64,000 nt of DNA from Papaver somniferum (GCF_003573695.1 NC_039368.1:15566360-15630359); one strand, 5' to 3'. Positions 1-10,569 are shown, counted from the stretch's first letter. Notes: a model not told the origin generated them from the sequence alone. Numbers and translations: made by a program.

Positions 1-589
1 CACAAGAATATTTGACTGAGAATACTGTCTCTCAGAGTATACGTAGATGTGTAGTCTCTCAGCTGAGGCAACGGCACATTTCATGAATACTGAGCAATTT
101 CAGTAATCACTTCTATGTAAAATCGCAAGGTTGGACAGCTCCTAGATAGCATGTCTGCTAGTATAGAGCAATAATGTCTTCAGGATGTAACAATGTTTTC
201 CCTGACTATATAAATGTGACGCTTTAACAGGCTCATATCACCTGAATCATTAATGCTCCTAGACAATCGTACTAGTATAGAGTTATCAATTAATTATTCC
301 TAAATTATTAGATTCATTAACTGAATCCCTGGAAAATATTCCACATCATTTTTAGTATTTCGTTACCTCAATTCGTGGTTCTTCCCAGCAGAATTACATG
401 GGTTAGTAATAAATATTCGATGTACGGGCATCTGAGCAGCTATCGAGTAAGCCCCGACCAAAATGGTTCAAGCGTACTCAGCAACAATGCACAAACGAAC
501 ACCTGAATGCACGAACGAGCATTTCAAAACATGAAGGAACGATGAACCTATGCAAAATAGGATGAATAATAATAATAAAACATTGGCAA
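1..589. other. Unassigned flank, possibly upstream part of the T1 5' LTR
   Basis: No credible gene is visible. The sequence is AT-rich, with scattered tctcag and gagca words like those in the adjoining LTR. It may be the beginning of the T1 long terminal repeat, but neither the T1 3' LTR nor the T2 LTR reaches this far, so the LTR start cannot be placed. No target-site duplication or TG terminus could be fixed. Confidence 0.35.
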
Positions 590-1500
590 AGGCGCTAGGG
601 GACTGGGCTCACCGGCTGGCCAGTCACGTCGTGGCCAGTCCCACACCCAATTTTATTATTTTTTCCTGATCTCATGAAAATCCCTTCATTTGAACAAATC
701 TCCTTCGTCTCAAGGAAACTCCCTAGTCTCATGGTGTTTCCTCGTATCAAAGAAATAATAAGAATTAGGAAAGGTGTTGTGGGACTGGGCTCACTAGCCA
801 GCCGCTCATGCCCTAGCCGGTCCCACACCTCATGGTTCCTTATTATTTTGTTATTTCTCTCATCCCATGGAATTTCCTTGATTTCATGATATTTTCCTCA
901 ACTCATGAAAATTACATAAAATTAAGGAGAAAACTCACAGGACCGGGCTTATTGGCCGGCCGGCCATACCCTAGCCGTGGCCGGTCCCCACGCCCTTGTC
1001 TCATTATTTTAATATTATTTGTTTCCCTCATCTCATGGAAACTCCTTCACTCCAAGGAAACTCCCTAGTTTCAGCAAACTCCTTGAATTCATGAAATTTC
1101 CCTCATGTCATGAAAAATAATATAAAACTATGGAAACTCGTGAGAGCGGGCCCTAGCCGGTCGGTCATGTCCTAGACGGTCCCACATTCCCCTTATTTTA
1201 TTTTTATTATTATTATTTATGTTTCCCTCATATCATGGAAACTCCTTGATTTCAACAAATTCCTTGGTTTCAACAAACTCCTTGATTTTATGATATTTCC
1301 CTAAAATCATGAAAAATATTATAAAATTAGAAAAAGTGCCTCGGGACCAGGCTCTTTGGTCGTCCGGCCATGCCTTGTCCATATCCGGTCCCACACTTCA
1401 ATATTCCTTCATTATTTTATTATTTATTCCTTCATCTCATGAAGTTTTCCTGGTTTCAGCAAAAATCCCTGATTTCTTAATATTTTCTCAAAATGTTGCT
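590..1500 (+). repeat. Imperfect tandem array, about five units of 160-200 bp
   Basis: A GC-rich core of the form gggactgggct...ccctagccggtcccacac recurs at about 598, 778, 937, 1140 and 1340. Each copy is followed by an AT-rich stretch with tcatgaaa and caaggaaactcc words. A diverged unit is also present in the T2 LTR near 32470 and 32870, on the other strand. The array lies in the upstream (U3) part of the LTR. Confidence 0.8.
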
Positions 1501-2149
1501 CAGACGCACACCAGAAAATATCGAAACTCTCAGTACTGAGACACGGACATTATGGTGACGCGGGCATGTCTCCTTGACCGACCAAGGCCGGTCCTAGGGC
1601 TTGCAAATAGTCGGTCCCACATGTTTTAATAATTTTGACCTAATTTGCTCAATTTCTCATATTGGGTCCAAACTCTTCTCAAACAACTGGGAGTTTGCTC
1701 AAATGACCATCATCTGGTCCCACGACCACCAAGAGTCGGTCCCATGACCCCTTGGTCGGTCCCTCATCTCTCTATAATTAGGTTTTACTACCTAACGCTC
1801 ACACGGGCATTATTTTGATAAATGGTTAAACCAGCATTTAATCATCTTTTCACCAACTGGTCTTCAAGAGACTTTGGTATTTTTCTCACTTGAGCATCTG
1901 GGCCCTACATGTTCGATTCACCATCCCAAGTATCTGGTCCCTCCTTCACTTCATGAATGATTTTCAATAAATCATCAATTCAACAATTGATCAAAATTAG
2001 GGTTTTGAATCCAAGGTTCATAATTTCAGATTCAAACGCTAATAATTTTATGTTGATCCCAGGATCAACACCCTAATTAATTTTACTCGGTTCAGCTTCC
2101 AGTATTTTAAATTAATATTTTATTTGGTCCTGCTGCCAATAATTTATCA

Positions 2150-2560
2150 AATAAGCAACATTTTCTCAGACCGTGAATATTGGTTCAACTATCAATATTC
2201 AATAATTCATCAAATGAGCAACATTTTATCAAACCGTGAATATTGGTTCAACTATCAATATTCAATAATTCATCAAATGAGCAACATTTTCTCAGACATT
2301 GAATATTGGTTCAACTATCAATATTCAATAATTCATCAAATGGGAAAATTTTTCTCAGACCATGAATATTGGTTCAACTATCAATATTCAATAATTCATC
2401 AAATGAGAAAAAATTTCTCAGTCCATGAATATTGGTTCGACTATCAATATTCAATAATTCATCAAATGAGAAATATTTTCTCAGATGAGCAATACTTGCT
2501 CAGTCCACGAATATTGACTATCAATATTCAACAGTTTATCAAACGAGCAACACTTTCTCA
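2150..2560 (+). repeat. 63-bp tandem array with two dyads per unit (T1 5' LTR)
   Basis: About six units. Each contains a gagcaa/ttgctc-type dyad and a GAATATTG..CAATATTC inverted repeat with a short loop. The period is a multiple of three and stop-free, so it gives a spurious repetitive ORF. The 3' LTR has the same array, and the offset between the LTRs changes by 61 bp from start to end, which suggests about one extra unit there. Confidence 0.9.
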
Positions 2561-2972
2561 TACGAGCAATATCTGCTCACCTTAACAATCAACATAATTA
2601 TACCTTTGTCTCAGCAAACATGTTCAATTCATGAGTCTCAGAACATTTACAAATTACGGCTCAACAATACTAGGACTCATCGTCCCATAAAGTCAGCAAC
2701 TGACTCCACAATCACGAGATGTCAATCGTGTCACATAGGGGGATATTAACTAGGGTTTTGGTCTAGCGGTCTACGGCACGTGTGTTCATACACACGACGA
2801 GAATGTGAGCAAGTCGTGCAATCAGTTGGAGGAGTTAGCAAAGTAGTGGGTATAAAATCAACCAAGTCTCCGCACGATGAGCAACTGGTTTTAACACGAT
2901 TTCCACTTCCCCACTCTTTGACTCCGGCAACTGTCACACTTCATGGGATCAAGGTGTTTACAAGTCTGGCAA

Positions 2973-2980
2973 TATAAGTA
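2973..2980 (+). promoter_or_regulatory. TATA-like box of T1 5' LTR
   Basis: The word tataagta lies about 400 bp before the LTR end. The same place in the 3' LTR (12258) and in T2 (31271, other strand) reads tataaata. Conservation in three LTR copies supports a core promoter; this copy carries one base change. Confidence 0.55.
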
Positions 2981-3378
2981 AGTCTCTGAATCATGATTGA
3001 AAGGACAGGATGATCTCTCGTCAAAGCAAATGAACAAGAGATTAAGAACCCAGTGTTCAATAAATCAAAACTTATCTTATTTTCCTTACGCAGAAAACAC
3101 AACACACCTACAATCTTATATCACCATTGATCTCACACATTTCTCAGCTTTCCTTCTACAGATCAACCCATCCTATCTTGTGACCGAATTGACTCTGGAA
3201 CATCCATTGTCTTGGTTTAGGCCGGAGTCCTAAAGATTGATCTCTTGAACTTAAAGCACTCTCTTATTGAAGTGCATCTGTGTGAGGTTGAGCATTTGCT
3301 CGGTTCAAGGAGTCTCCTCCGCACGGTCATCTCCTCAATTCCGTAAAAAACAGCAAATCGTTTTCCCCATCTACAGAT

Positions 3379-3396
3379 TGGCGACCACAGCGGGAG
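3379..3396 (+). other. Primer binding site of T1
   Basis: The sequence tggcgaccacagcgggag starts three bases after the LTR end. It begins with TGG, complementary to a tRNA CCA end, and recurs with one or two changes in T2 (30859 downward, other strand). The tRNA species is not proven; tRNA-Arg is used by Ogre-type elements and is the likely candidate. Confidence 0.75.
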
Positions 3397-3432
3397 ATTA
3401 ATCTCTCGGTTGCAATCTCAAACTTTCACAAG

Positions 3433-3867
3433 ATGGTTGTTCTTAGGACTAATTCAACTGCTCAAAACCCAATCTAGAATCTTTCAAATGGCAACGTTCC
3501 TCCTTCTAACGCTACATCTGACGGCACATAAGGCGGAGAAATCCCGACTCTGACTGAGTTGGTGCGAGTCCTGGAGATCCACACCAGGAACATGGATTTG
3601 ATGAAAAATACAATGAACCACATACTCGATTTTCTCATCAGACTGACATCCGAATTAGGCAGTATCTCCGAAGTCCCAGCACTGGGGACTGACTCATCAC
3701 ATGGTGACTCTCAAACCAACAATTTCACTACTTATGAGAAGCCGGTGGACCAGGAGGTTGCACAGTTGGTCGAGAACTTGTGTGAACTGTTACACTTTTC
3801 CCGGGAGCAGCATAAATACACGTTTGACGCACTCAACCAAATATCATCTGATGTGCAAGTAGCTTAA
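3433..3867 (+). pseudogene. T1 gag remnant (N-terminal part only)
   Basis: The frame opens with an ATG at 3433, 54 bp after the primer binding site starts. The first residues (MVVLR) resemble those of the T2 gag (MVELR), which supports this start. Two in-frame stops occur early, at about 3473 and 3528, and the frame ends in a TAA at 3865-3867. The protein is hydrophilic and partly helical. The conserved retrotransposon gag domain and the CCHC zinc knuckle expected in a Tat gag are absent. The next frame begins directly with the region before protease, so a large internal deletion has removed the capsid and nucleocapsid parts. T2 still shows pieces of the missing capsid domain. Confidence 0.7.
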
Positions 3868-4614
3868 TTGTCTCCAGTAGTCGAAGAAATATCCATGATG
3901 TTTGAGCACTCGATCAACAATATCACCTTTGGAGAAGAAGACCGCATGGCATACGAATGCCATAACCGAGCCTTGTACGTGACAGGTTTTATGAAAGACT
4001 CTGAATTCAAGAGGGCTCTCGTTGATACAGACGCTTCTACAAATATTATTACCATGAAGACTCTCAAAGCAGCCAAGTTCCCACAGAGTAAAATTGTTCG
4101 CCATCCCATCTTGATGACGGGCTTTGAAGGAAGCCAGATCCATACATATGGATATGCATACATAAATCTGAGGGTGGGACCTATTCAATCAAAGGCCAAA
4201 TTTCACGTGATCGAACAAAAGCCTGATTACTACATGATACTTGGAAGATCGTGGCTCCATGATAATAAAGTGGTTCCTTCAACATATCATCAATGCATGA
4301 AAGCTCTGCTCAATAACAAGATTGTTCGTATTGCAGCTTCATCATATCCTTACGCTCCAGTATATGATGCTGAATTCCTTGAATCTCAAAAGGACATCCC
4401 TGAACCTCCCAGGAAGATTTACAGCACTCCACTCCCGATCTGGGAATCCATTGAAAAAGCTGCTGGCAAACCATCGTCTTCAGGTAATAAACCGGTCAAG
4501 TCATCTGTTACACCAGTCAAGCGCTATAAAGATCAGACCAAAACGTCGGGATCCATCTTCATAGTCAGTCATGATGCAGAAGGGAGGGTCACATACCGTC
4601 GGCACAAAGATTAG
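3868..4614 (+). pseudogene. T1 retroviral-type aspartic protease region
   Basis: About 248 codons are open. A Tat-type pre-protease segment with ITF and HNRALYVTGF motifs comes first, then the protease core. The catalytic triad reads LVDTDAS, where the family has a D-[ST]-G-[AS] core, so the glycine after the catalytic residues is replaced by aspartate. The downstream ILGRSWLHD motif, typical of Ty3/gypsy proteases, is intact. A proline-, lysine- and serine-rich linker follows, ending in a TAG at 4612-4614. The enzyme would normally cut the gag-pol polyprotein. The DTDAS change makes activity unlikely. Confidence 0.85.
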
Positions 4615-4791
4615 CAATTAACAGGGCAGAAGGATGAAAAATCTCCCCGCCCTGAAGAATCACATCAGAGTGAACAATCACCTGATGAAGAGATTCAAGA
4701 TGCTCCATGACAATTACAAGATGGAACTGATTCTACTACTGACGACCTCGAAACGATCAACATCGGGAAGGAGGATGATCCAAGGGAAATC

Positions 4792-5939
4792 TTGATTAGT
4801 TTCGCATTATCACCAGAAGAGCGGGCGGGACTGATAAGTCTGTTCAAAGAATATCAGGATATCTTTGTTTGGACATACGAAGAGATGCCTGGTCCCGACA
4901 AAAAATTAGTTACTCATCATATGCACATCACTCCTAGCTCCAAAGCTGTCAAGCAGTCTCCTAGGAAATTCAAACACGAAGTTGAGGAGAAATCAAGGCC
5001 GAAATTCAGAAACTACTGGCAGCAGGGTTTATCGAACCCATTCAGCATCCAACATGGCTGGCAAATATTGTTTCTGTCAAGAAGAAAAATGGTCAAATCA
5101 GATGTTGTGTTGATTTTAGGAATCTGAATAAATGTTGTCAAAAATATGATTTTCCCCTACCCAACATCGATATGCTCGTTGATGCAACCAGTGGTCACGG
5201 TATGTTCTTATTGATGGATGGTTACAGTGGCTACAACCAGATCAAGATGTACGAACACGATGCCAACAAAACTGCATTCCGCACTCCCATTGAGAATTTT
5301 CACTACACTATGATGCCCTTTGGATTAAAGAATGCATGTTCTACTTATCAGCGAGCTATGACTGCAATATTCCACGACATGATGCACAAGAAGGTGGAAG
5401 ACTATGTTGATGACGTGGTAGTGAAGTCGAAGACTCGAGCATCCCACCTAGAAGTTCTGAGACAAGTCTTTGAAAGATGCAGAGAATATAAATTAAAGAT
5501 GAATCCTCTGAAATGTGCATTTGGTGTTTCCTCCAGAAAATTTTTAGGATTCCTAGTCACTGCAGAAGGAATTAAAGTTGATCCAGACAATACGAAAGAT
5601 ATTACAACCATGCCTCCTCCACGCACTGTGAAACAACTCCAAAGTTTTATGGGAAAGGTAAATTATATTCGACGCTTCATTTATGGATTAGCTCAACTCA
5701 TTGCTTCATTCACCCTTCTGCTGAAGAAAGGAGCAAGTTTTACGTGGACAACCGTCCAACAAGAAGCATTCCAGAAAATACAGCAGATACTATTATCACC
5801 TGCTGTCATGAAATATCCGGTGCAAGGACGGCCACTGATACTTTATACATCTTCCAGTGATGTCGCTATTGGAGCACTTCTTTCTCAAGAAGACGAAGAA
5901 GGATCGAACGACCCATCTACTACTTCAACCGTACAATGA
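4792..5939 (+). pseudogene. T1 reverse transcriptase and start of RNase H
   Basis: The first part (4792 to about 4990) is in frame 1 with the usual leader FALSPEERAGLISLFKEYQD. A one-base loss near 4990 shifts the rest into frame 3, which is then open to 5936. Ty3/gypsy RT motifs are readable in order: CCVDFRNLN, DGYSGYNQI, TMMPFGLKNA, and the active site YVDD at 5403-5414 followed by VVVKS. The thumb and the beginning of the Ty3-type RNase H (LILYTSSSDVAIGALLSQE) follow. A further shift with a TGA at 5937 breaks RNase H. Apart from the upstream frameshift, the RT catalytic core itself is uninterrupted. Confidence 0.92.
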
Positions 5940-6289
5940 GAGATTCTCAACTCAGATACCCAAAAGCCGAGAGAGCAGGTCTAGCATTAGTGCATGCAAT
6001 TCAAAAATTCAGACACTATCTGTTATCCAACAGAGCCATGCTTGTTTCCAAAGCTGACTCTATAAAGTTTTTACTATCAAAGCCAGCGTTGATAGAGAAA
6101 CCAGCAAAATGGCTACTTCAGATGCAGAATTCGACATAGCTTGTTTATCGCCTAGAGAAATCAAAGGCCAAGAAGTTGCCGACTTGCTTGCTGCTTTCCC
6201 AGGCGAAGATACGACAACGTTACATGAAGATGCACTTGGTGAGTTTCCAGAGATCTTAATTATCAAAGATGAGACATGGCTCTTATAAT
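5937..6289 (+). pseudogene. T1 Ty3-type RNase H (C-terminal half) and connection
   Basis: The frame changes at 5936. The peptide runs RYPKAERAGLALVHA, the normal RNase H glutamate region of gypsy elements, then IQKFRHYLLS and EKPAKWLLQM. Another shift follows near 6133, into a segment IKGQEVADLLAAF that normally connects to the second RNase H. The connection ends in a TAA at 6286-6288, where the family has an aromatic residue before FDGS. Two frame changes and one stop fall within 350 bp. Confidence 0.8.
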
Positions 6290-6723
6290 TTGACGGGTCC
6301 GCCACTCCTAGCAACGACACCGGAGGAGTGGGCGTTGTGCTAGTGTCTCCATCTGGTGAAGTCTTCTCACATTCATTCAAACTGGATTATCACTGCACCA
6401 ACAATTCAATGGAATATGAGGCTTTGTTATTAGGTTTGTCCCTGGCCAAGCAAGCGGGAGAAACACACCTTGAGATAAGGAGAGATTCAAAGCTACTGGT
6501 CAATCAAATGAACGGAGCATATTTTCTCAAAGAAATCACGCTCGCACCATTCAGAACAAAAGCTCAGCGGATCTTAACTCATTTTTTTGATGCCACAATC
6601 GTCCATACTGGACGAACTAACAACATGCATGTTGACTGTATAGCAACTCTCTCTTCTAAACTGCAATTCAAAGGAGCGGAGAAAACAATCACGGTACAAA
6701 GACGTGTTGTGTCATCTACCTGA
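6290..6723 (+). pseudogene. T1 second, archaeal-type RNase H (aRNH)
   Basis: This ~140-residue domain has the fold markers of the additional RNase H known in Tat-clade elements. They are FDGSATPSNDTGGVGVVL with the first Asp, NSMEYEALLLGL with the Glu, EIRRDSKLLVNQM with the second Asp, and NNMHVDCIATLSS with the last Asp. All four acidic positions are present, although DCIA replaces the usual DALA. Only the upstream TAA and the missing fusion to RT break it. It lies between the Ty3 RNase H and the integrase, which is the diagnostic Tat arrangement. Confidence 0.88.
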
Positions 6724-7130
6724 ATTGCTCAAGTCGAAGACATTCAAACAAATGATTGGCGAGCACCCATTATTCATGAATTGAGTAATTCTATTTCAGA
6801 AGGGAAAGTCAGCCTCAAGGAACTAAAGAATTATTTCTTGCTTCATGGAGCATTATACTATCGGAATCCTGACGGGTCTTTATCACGATGCGTCGGAAAC
6901 GACGAAGCGGATGAGAAACTCAAACGCATACATGAAGAAATCTACGGACAGACGTTGGTGGTAATACTTTACAGAAAGCTTCAAATGATAGGATACTATT
7001 TTCCTTCCATGGAAGCTCAGTCAAGAACTCTGCAAAGATCTTGTCCCAATTGTCAGACGCCTCCTCATCACTTAGAAGCTTTGACAGTTCATTATATTGG
7101 GGACTGGAGGGAACCTTACATCAAGTACCT
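6724..7130 (+). pseudogene. T1 first integrase zinc-binding-like (H2C2) module
   Basis: After a TGA at 6721-6723 the frame reads NDWRAPIIHEL, LKNYFLLHGALYYRNPDGSL, SRCVGNDEADEKLKRIHEEIYGQ, GYYFPSM and CPNCQ. This is the usual linker plus H2C2 zinc-binding domain preceding gypsy integrases. The first His and both Cys are present, but the expected second His is not evident (YGQT). It is followed immediately by a second, complete linker and module, so the N-terminal integrase region is present twice. Confidence 0.75.
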
Positions 7131-7871
7131 TCGGGACAATGAGCTGCCATTGGAAAAGAAGGAACAGTCAAACTCATTCAGAGAGCTAAAAGATTTGCCT
7201 TTCTGGACGGAATCTTATACCGTAAAAGTTTTGGTAGGAACCTGCTGAGATGCTTAGATGAGCATGAAATCCCAACAATTTTAAAAGAAATGCACGACGG
7301 AGAACATCAAGGAAAAAGGAAACTATTTCTCCAGATTCATGAGAAATATTATTGGCGGACCATGGAAGACGACGTAGCTTCACATGTTCATAGATGCCAC
7401 CAATGAAAAATCCATGGTAATCTCATCCACACTCGTTGTCTCCCATTGAATTCTGTGAATAGTCCATGGCCTTTCTATAGCTGGGGACTGGATATCGTAG
7501 GGAAAATCAATCCAGCGTCTTCGAAACAACATGAGTACATCATCACTGCAACTGAGTATTTTACCAAGTGGGTTGAAGCTATCCCTCTTCGAAGCACCAC
7601 TGGAGTCACGATCGAGGCTTTCATCAAGGAACACATAATATGCAGGTTCGGCGTTCCTAAACACATTATCACTAATAATGGAACTCCTTTTGCCAACAAA
7701 CATGTGACAGAATTTTTCGAGGACTACGACATCAAACAAGTTTTCTTCACACTATACTATCCTCAAGGGAATGTACAAGCAGAGAGTACCAACAAAACTT
7801 TGATCCTAATTCTCAGCCGGACAATTCATGATAATCCTCGAACGTGGCATGAACAATTCCCTATGGCATGA
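7099..7871 (+). pseudogene. T1 integrase: second H2C2 module and catalytic core
   Basis: The second module starts with GDWREPYIKYLRDNELP. A shift near 7170-7200 moves it to another frame, reading FLDGILYRKSFGRNLLRCLDEHE, EMHDGEHQG and CHQ; a TGA then stands where the last zinc-binding Cys is expected (about 7404). The core follows in frame 3 from 7446: FYSWGLDIVGKI with the first catalytic Asp (7491-7493), FGVPKHIITNNGTPF, and YPQGNVQAES with the Glu. The second catalytic Asp of the D,D35E triad is Asn here (7674-7676). Strand-transfer activity should be lost. The frame ends at 7869-7871. Confidence 0.88.
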
Positions 7872-8346
7872 ACGTGGCCTACCAGACCGTACCAAGAAGT
7901 TCAATTGGAACTTCACCGTACTCTCTTGTCTATGGAACTGACGCCATACTCCCACCAAAAATCAAAATTCCTTCAGCAAGGATCGCCGCATCTAGTGGGG
8001 TACAATGGGATGAAGCAGAAGTGTCCAACTCAAGGATTGCTGAACTGGACATGCTTGAGTCAAGGAGGGCTAATGTAGAAAAATATGTGGAAGCATACAA
8101 ACAAAGGATCTCCAGAGCTTACAACAAAATGGTAAGACCTCGAACTTTCCAAGTAGGAGATCTGGTGCTAAAGACAGCAAAACACATTCAACAAGATATG
8201 TCTGCTCCCAATTCTCTCCAAAATGGGAAGGACCATATGTAATCATCAAGGCAGTGTCCAGTGGATATTACAAGATTTTAGACATTGACAGAGGAGTGGA
8301 AGGAAATATCATCAACGGTAAATGGATCAAAGCATATTATGCCTGA
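7868..8346 (+). pseudogene. T1 integrase C-terminal region
   Basis: Frame 2 from 7868 reads VAYQTVPRSSIGTSPYSLVYG, TDAILP and VRPRTFQVGDLVLK, the standard end of a gypsy integrase with its SH3-like basic domain. A shift near 8200 leads to KWEGPYVIIKAVSSGYYKI and finally GKWIKAYYA with a TGA at 8344-8346. The family normally ends with a similar WN(A)xxLKxYY motif, so this is the true end of pol. Confidence 0.85.
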
Positions 8347-8544
8347 TTCATAGAAACTATTACCTTTTCATCATTTCAGGCATTTCTCAAAATGTAATTT
8401 ATATTCCTCCAAAGAGTATGCAAAATACTCCTTTGTTCGTTAAACATTTCATAAATGAACAAAAATTCTTTCATACCATGATCAATTATACTACCTAAGA
8501 AAAAAGCCTAAACCTATTCGAAAATAACAATCATAAATGCTCAC

Positions 8545-9567
8545 TTAGAGTAAACCATCCAGCAGAGAGTAATTCTTAAAAACAGCCATGTCAAGTTTCT
8601 TCTGAAAGTTTTTGGTCTTCACTTTCAAATCCTGGACAGCTTTCTCGACTCTTGTTGATTCCAAAGCAAGTGTTTTCTCCTCTTCTAAGAAATCAGTTTT
8701 GGTGGAAATCGCATCAGCAGTAGCAGCCGCCCTGTGAATTTTGATCATCTCGAGCCGACGACGAAGCCAACATATGTTGAACCGCAAGGTTTCACAGTTT
8801 GAAATCATTTCATCCCACCTGTGCATTTCATGATTCTTGGCATCTCGGAAATTCATCTCGTTTATCTCTTCAATGATCGGTAACAACCCGGCAGTCGTAG
8901 TCAGAAGGGTTGGGAGAAAGCCTCTTCATATTTCCATCGTAGCAATGTGTCCTTACTGTTTCAAAATTTAGTATACAGAGGTACGTGACATTTGGGAATG
9001 ACGAATCCACCGACCACCTCATTATTTGGGCAAGTATTGGTCATGGGAGATTCAAAGGGGAGTCCAACTATTGGATATTCATGAACGTGAGCTCTAACCA
9101 CAGCCTCCACGGAATCAGTAGAGTCTTCGTCAACACGGTTGCTGCTATCGTCAACCACGACCACAGACTCCCCATTCCTCCTCTTTCTAGCATCAACAAC
9201 ATGGTGCACATCAACCTGTGATAAAGAATTTTTCAATTTCAGATGAATATTGGATAAACTGTTGAGGAGAGCTTCAATCAAGAAGTCATAAAATTACTCA
9301 CAGATGTGTCGGCTTCAGTATGAGCTGATCTATACCGGGCAGGGGCTCTAACAGTCCGCTTGGGTCTCGAATTATGAGAAGAAGATGGATTCTTCTGATT
9401 ATCCTGCAACAAATATTTTTCCTATGATTAATAACTCTCATCAATGGAGATGAAGAAAACATACAACTTACTGAGACGGACGCTTCTACTTCATGCTTCG
9501 ACTGAGGTTCGTTTCGATAAGACATACTACCACTGGACATAGCGATGAAAGGTATGATAATCTCCAC
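8545..9567 (-). CDS. Antisense spliced ORF of T1 (unknown function)
   Basis: This ORF lies on the opposite strand, between pol and the 3' LTR. Exon 1 starts at an ATG at 9567 or 9537 and ends at 9472. Intron 1 (9404-9471) has GTAAGT and TTGCAG borders. Exon 2 is 9302-9403 (102 bp, 34 codons). Intron 2 (9216-9301) has GTGAGT and CACAG borders. Exon 3 runs from 9215 to about 8961. All junctions are phase 0 and the spliced frame stays open. Exon 2 encodes a basic stretch (RPKRTVRAPARYRS). Exon 3 ends with CHVPLYTKF. After a break the frame resumes at 8886 with LPIIEEINEMNF, a Trp/Cys helical part (WLRRRLEMIK) and a predicted coiled coil. Extra antisense ORFs at this place are known in Grande and Retand-type elements. 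I do not know the function. Confidence 0.6.
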
Positions 9568-9571
9568 GCAA

Positions 9572-10060
9572 TGAAACTAACTTAGGAACGGAAGAAATAT
9601 TTGCATAAATGCTAAACCTTAATTCTTGGAGATATATATGGGATACGGTAGGTGCTTATCTTCTGTGAATAATCAATTCAGTTGCGAGTTTTACTGAAAC
9701 CCTAAGTTTGAAACAAGATCAATACTGGAGACGCGGAGGAAAATAACGTACTGGGGACTGACCAAAGCTGAATATGGTCAGAAATCCACACGGCATTGTG
9801 TATGTTACATGTTTTCTCAGCACATGCGGCATATCCTAGTATTTTGCAGATGGAAACCGCCAAGGCAAGTCAAAAAGGATCATGATGGATTTTGGCGCAT
9901 GTGCAATAACTCATTTTGTTTGATTCAATCAACAAGGACCAACATTAATAAAAGGTTTTCTCATTCAAAAGGAAAATCTTAATTCTGAAGTGAAGCTGTT
10001 CAAATAATCGAAGAAGATGTCTACTACGAAGACTAAGAAAAATATTCAAATGTTTAAATA
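9572..10060. other. Spacer between the two antisense ORFs
   Basis: No ORF is supported. On the minus strand, a TATA-like word (9633-9639) lies about 70-100 bases before the candidate ATGs of the spliced antisense ORF and could be its core promoter. This is inference from position only. Confidence 0.4.
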
Positions 10061-10074
10061 AGATTATGAGCAAG

Positions 10075-10545
10075 ACTAGTCGTCAGAGTCATCCGATTTG
10101 TCGTCATCAACATCATCATCATCATCATCCTTTTCATCCTCTAAATAATCCTCTCCGGACTCTCTCTCGGAATCCCTGTCTGAATCATCAGGGAATTCTT
10201 CCTCGATACGCCATACATTGCATCCAAAAGATCCCATACAAGTTCTTCTTCTTCTTCAGCATATGAATCTGAGGCTACACCATAAGGACGGGATCAGAGC
10301 CTCTCCTCGGCTTTTTTTGTTTTCCGCTGGATTCTACGCCTTTTCTCTCAATACTCATACTCAGCAAGTATCTCCTCCGTTTCTTTCCTCTTCAAGATCT
10401 CGTCACGAGCAGCTTTCATCCTATCAAGAGACATGTTATTTATCATCCTTTTAGCATGATCAGTGTTGGCGCGTTCTTTAGCCGCAGGGATCCTCAAATC
10501 CTCCTCAGAAGAGCTGGAAGAATAACCACTGCTGGAGGACACCAT
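10075..10545 (-). pseudogene. Second antisense ORF of T1, acidic tail
   Basis: The minus-strand frame begins with an ATG at 10545 followed by a Ser-rich segment (VSSSSGYSSSSSEEDLR). Next come a charged helical part (MSLDRMKAARDEILKRKE), two stops, an EEEEELVWDLLDAMYGV segment and, after a frame change, a strongly acidic Asp/Glu tail ending in a TAG near 10075. It is hydrophilic throughout and lacks a recognised domain. The acidic tail is encoded by a CAT-rich stretch on the plus strand. It lies in the same antisense block as the spliced ORF and may be a second product or an earlier exon. The stops at about 10347 and 10290 make this copy non-functional. Confidence 0.45.
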
Positions 10546-10569
10546 TTTCTGGAGCCAGGAGCACAGGAT

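Larger units (their letters stand above)
590..3375 (+). repeat. T1 5' LTR (left limit approximate)
   Basis: The right limit is firm. The last bases before the primer binding site are ..ccccatctaca, and the 3' LTR ends with the same word at 12659. Homology to the 3' LTR covers about 1595-3375. Homology to the T2 LTR (opposite strand, 30867-33030) extends further left, through the GC-rich ggtcccac units near 1340-1400. The repeat therefore begins at least there and probably before 590. It holds a ~185-bp tandem array, a 63-bp tandem array and a TATA-like box about 400 bp from its end. Confidence 0.75.

Noticed and set aside
2150..2560. CRISPR-like repeat-spacer array
   Set aside because: Units are contiguous with no unique spacers, lie inside a plant LTR, and there are no cas genes.
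2124..2585. 153-codon repetitive ORF with 21-residue repeats
   Set aside because: It comes from the stop-free 63-bp LTR array; the 3' LTR and T2 do not conserve it as protein, and there is no start context.
10100..10135. CAT/ATC microsatellite as an independent repeat
   Set aside because: It is the reverse of the Asp-coding tail of the second antisense ORF; it may still be slippage-prone but needs no separate call.
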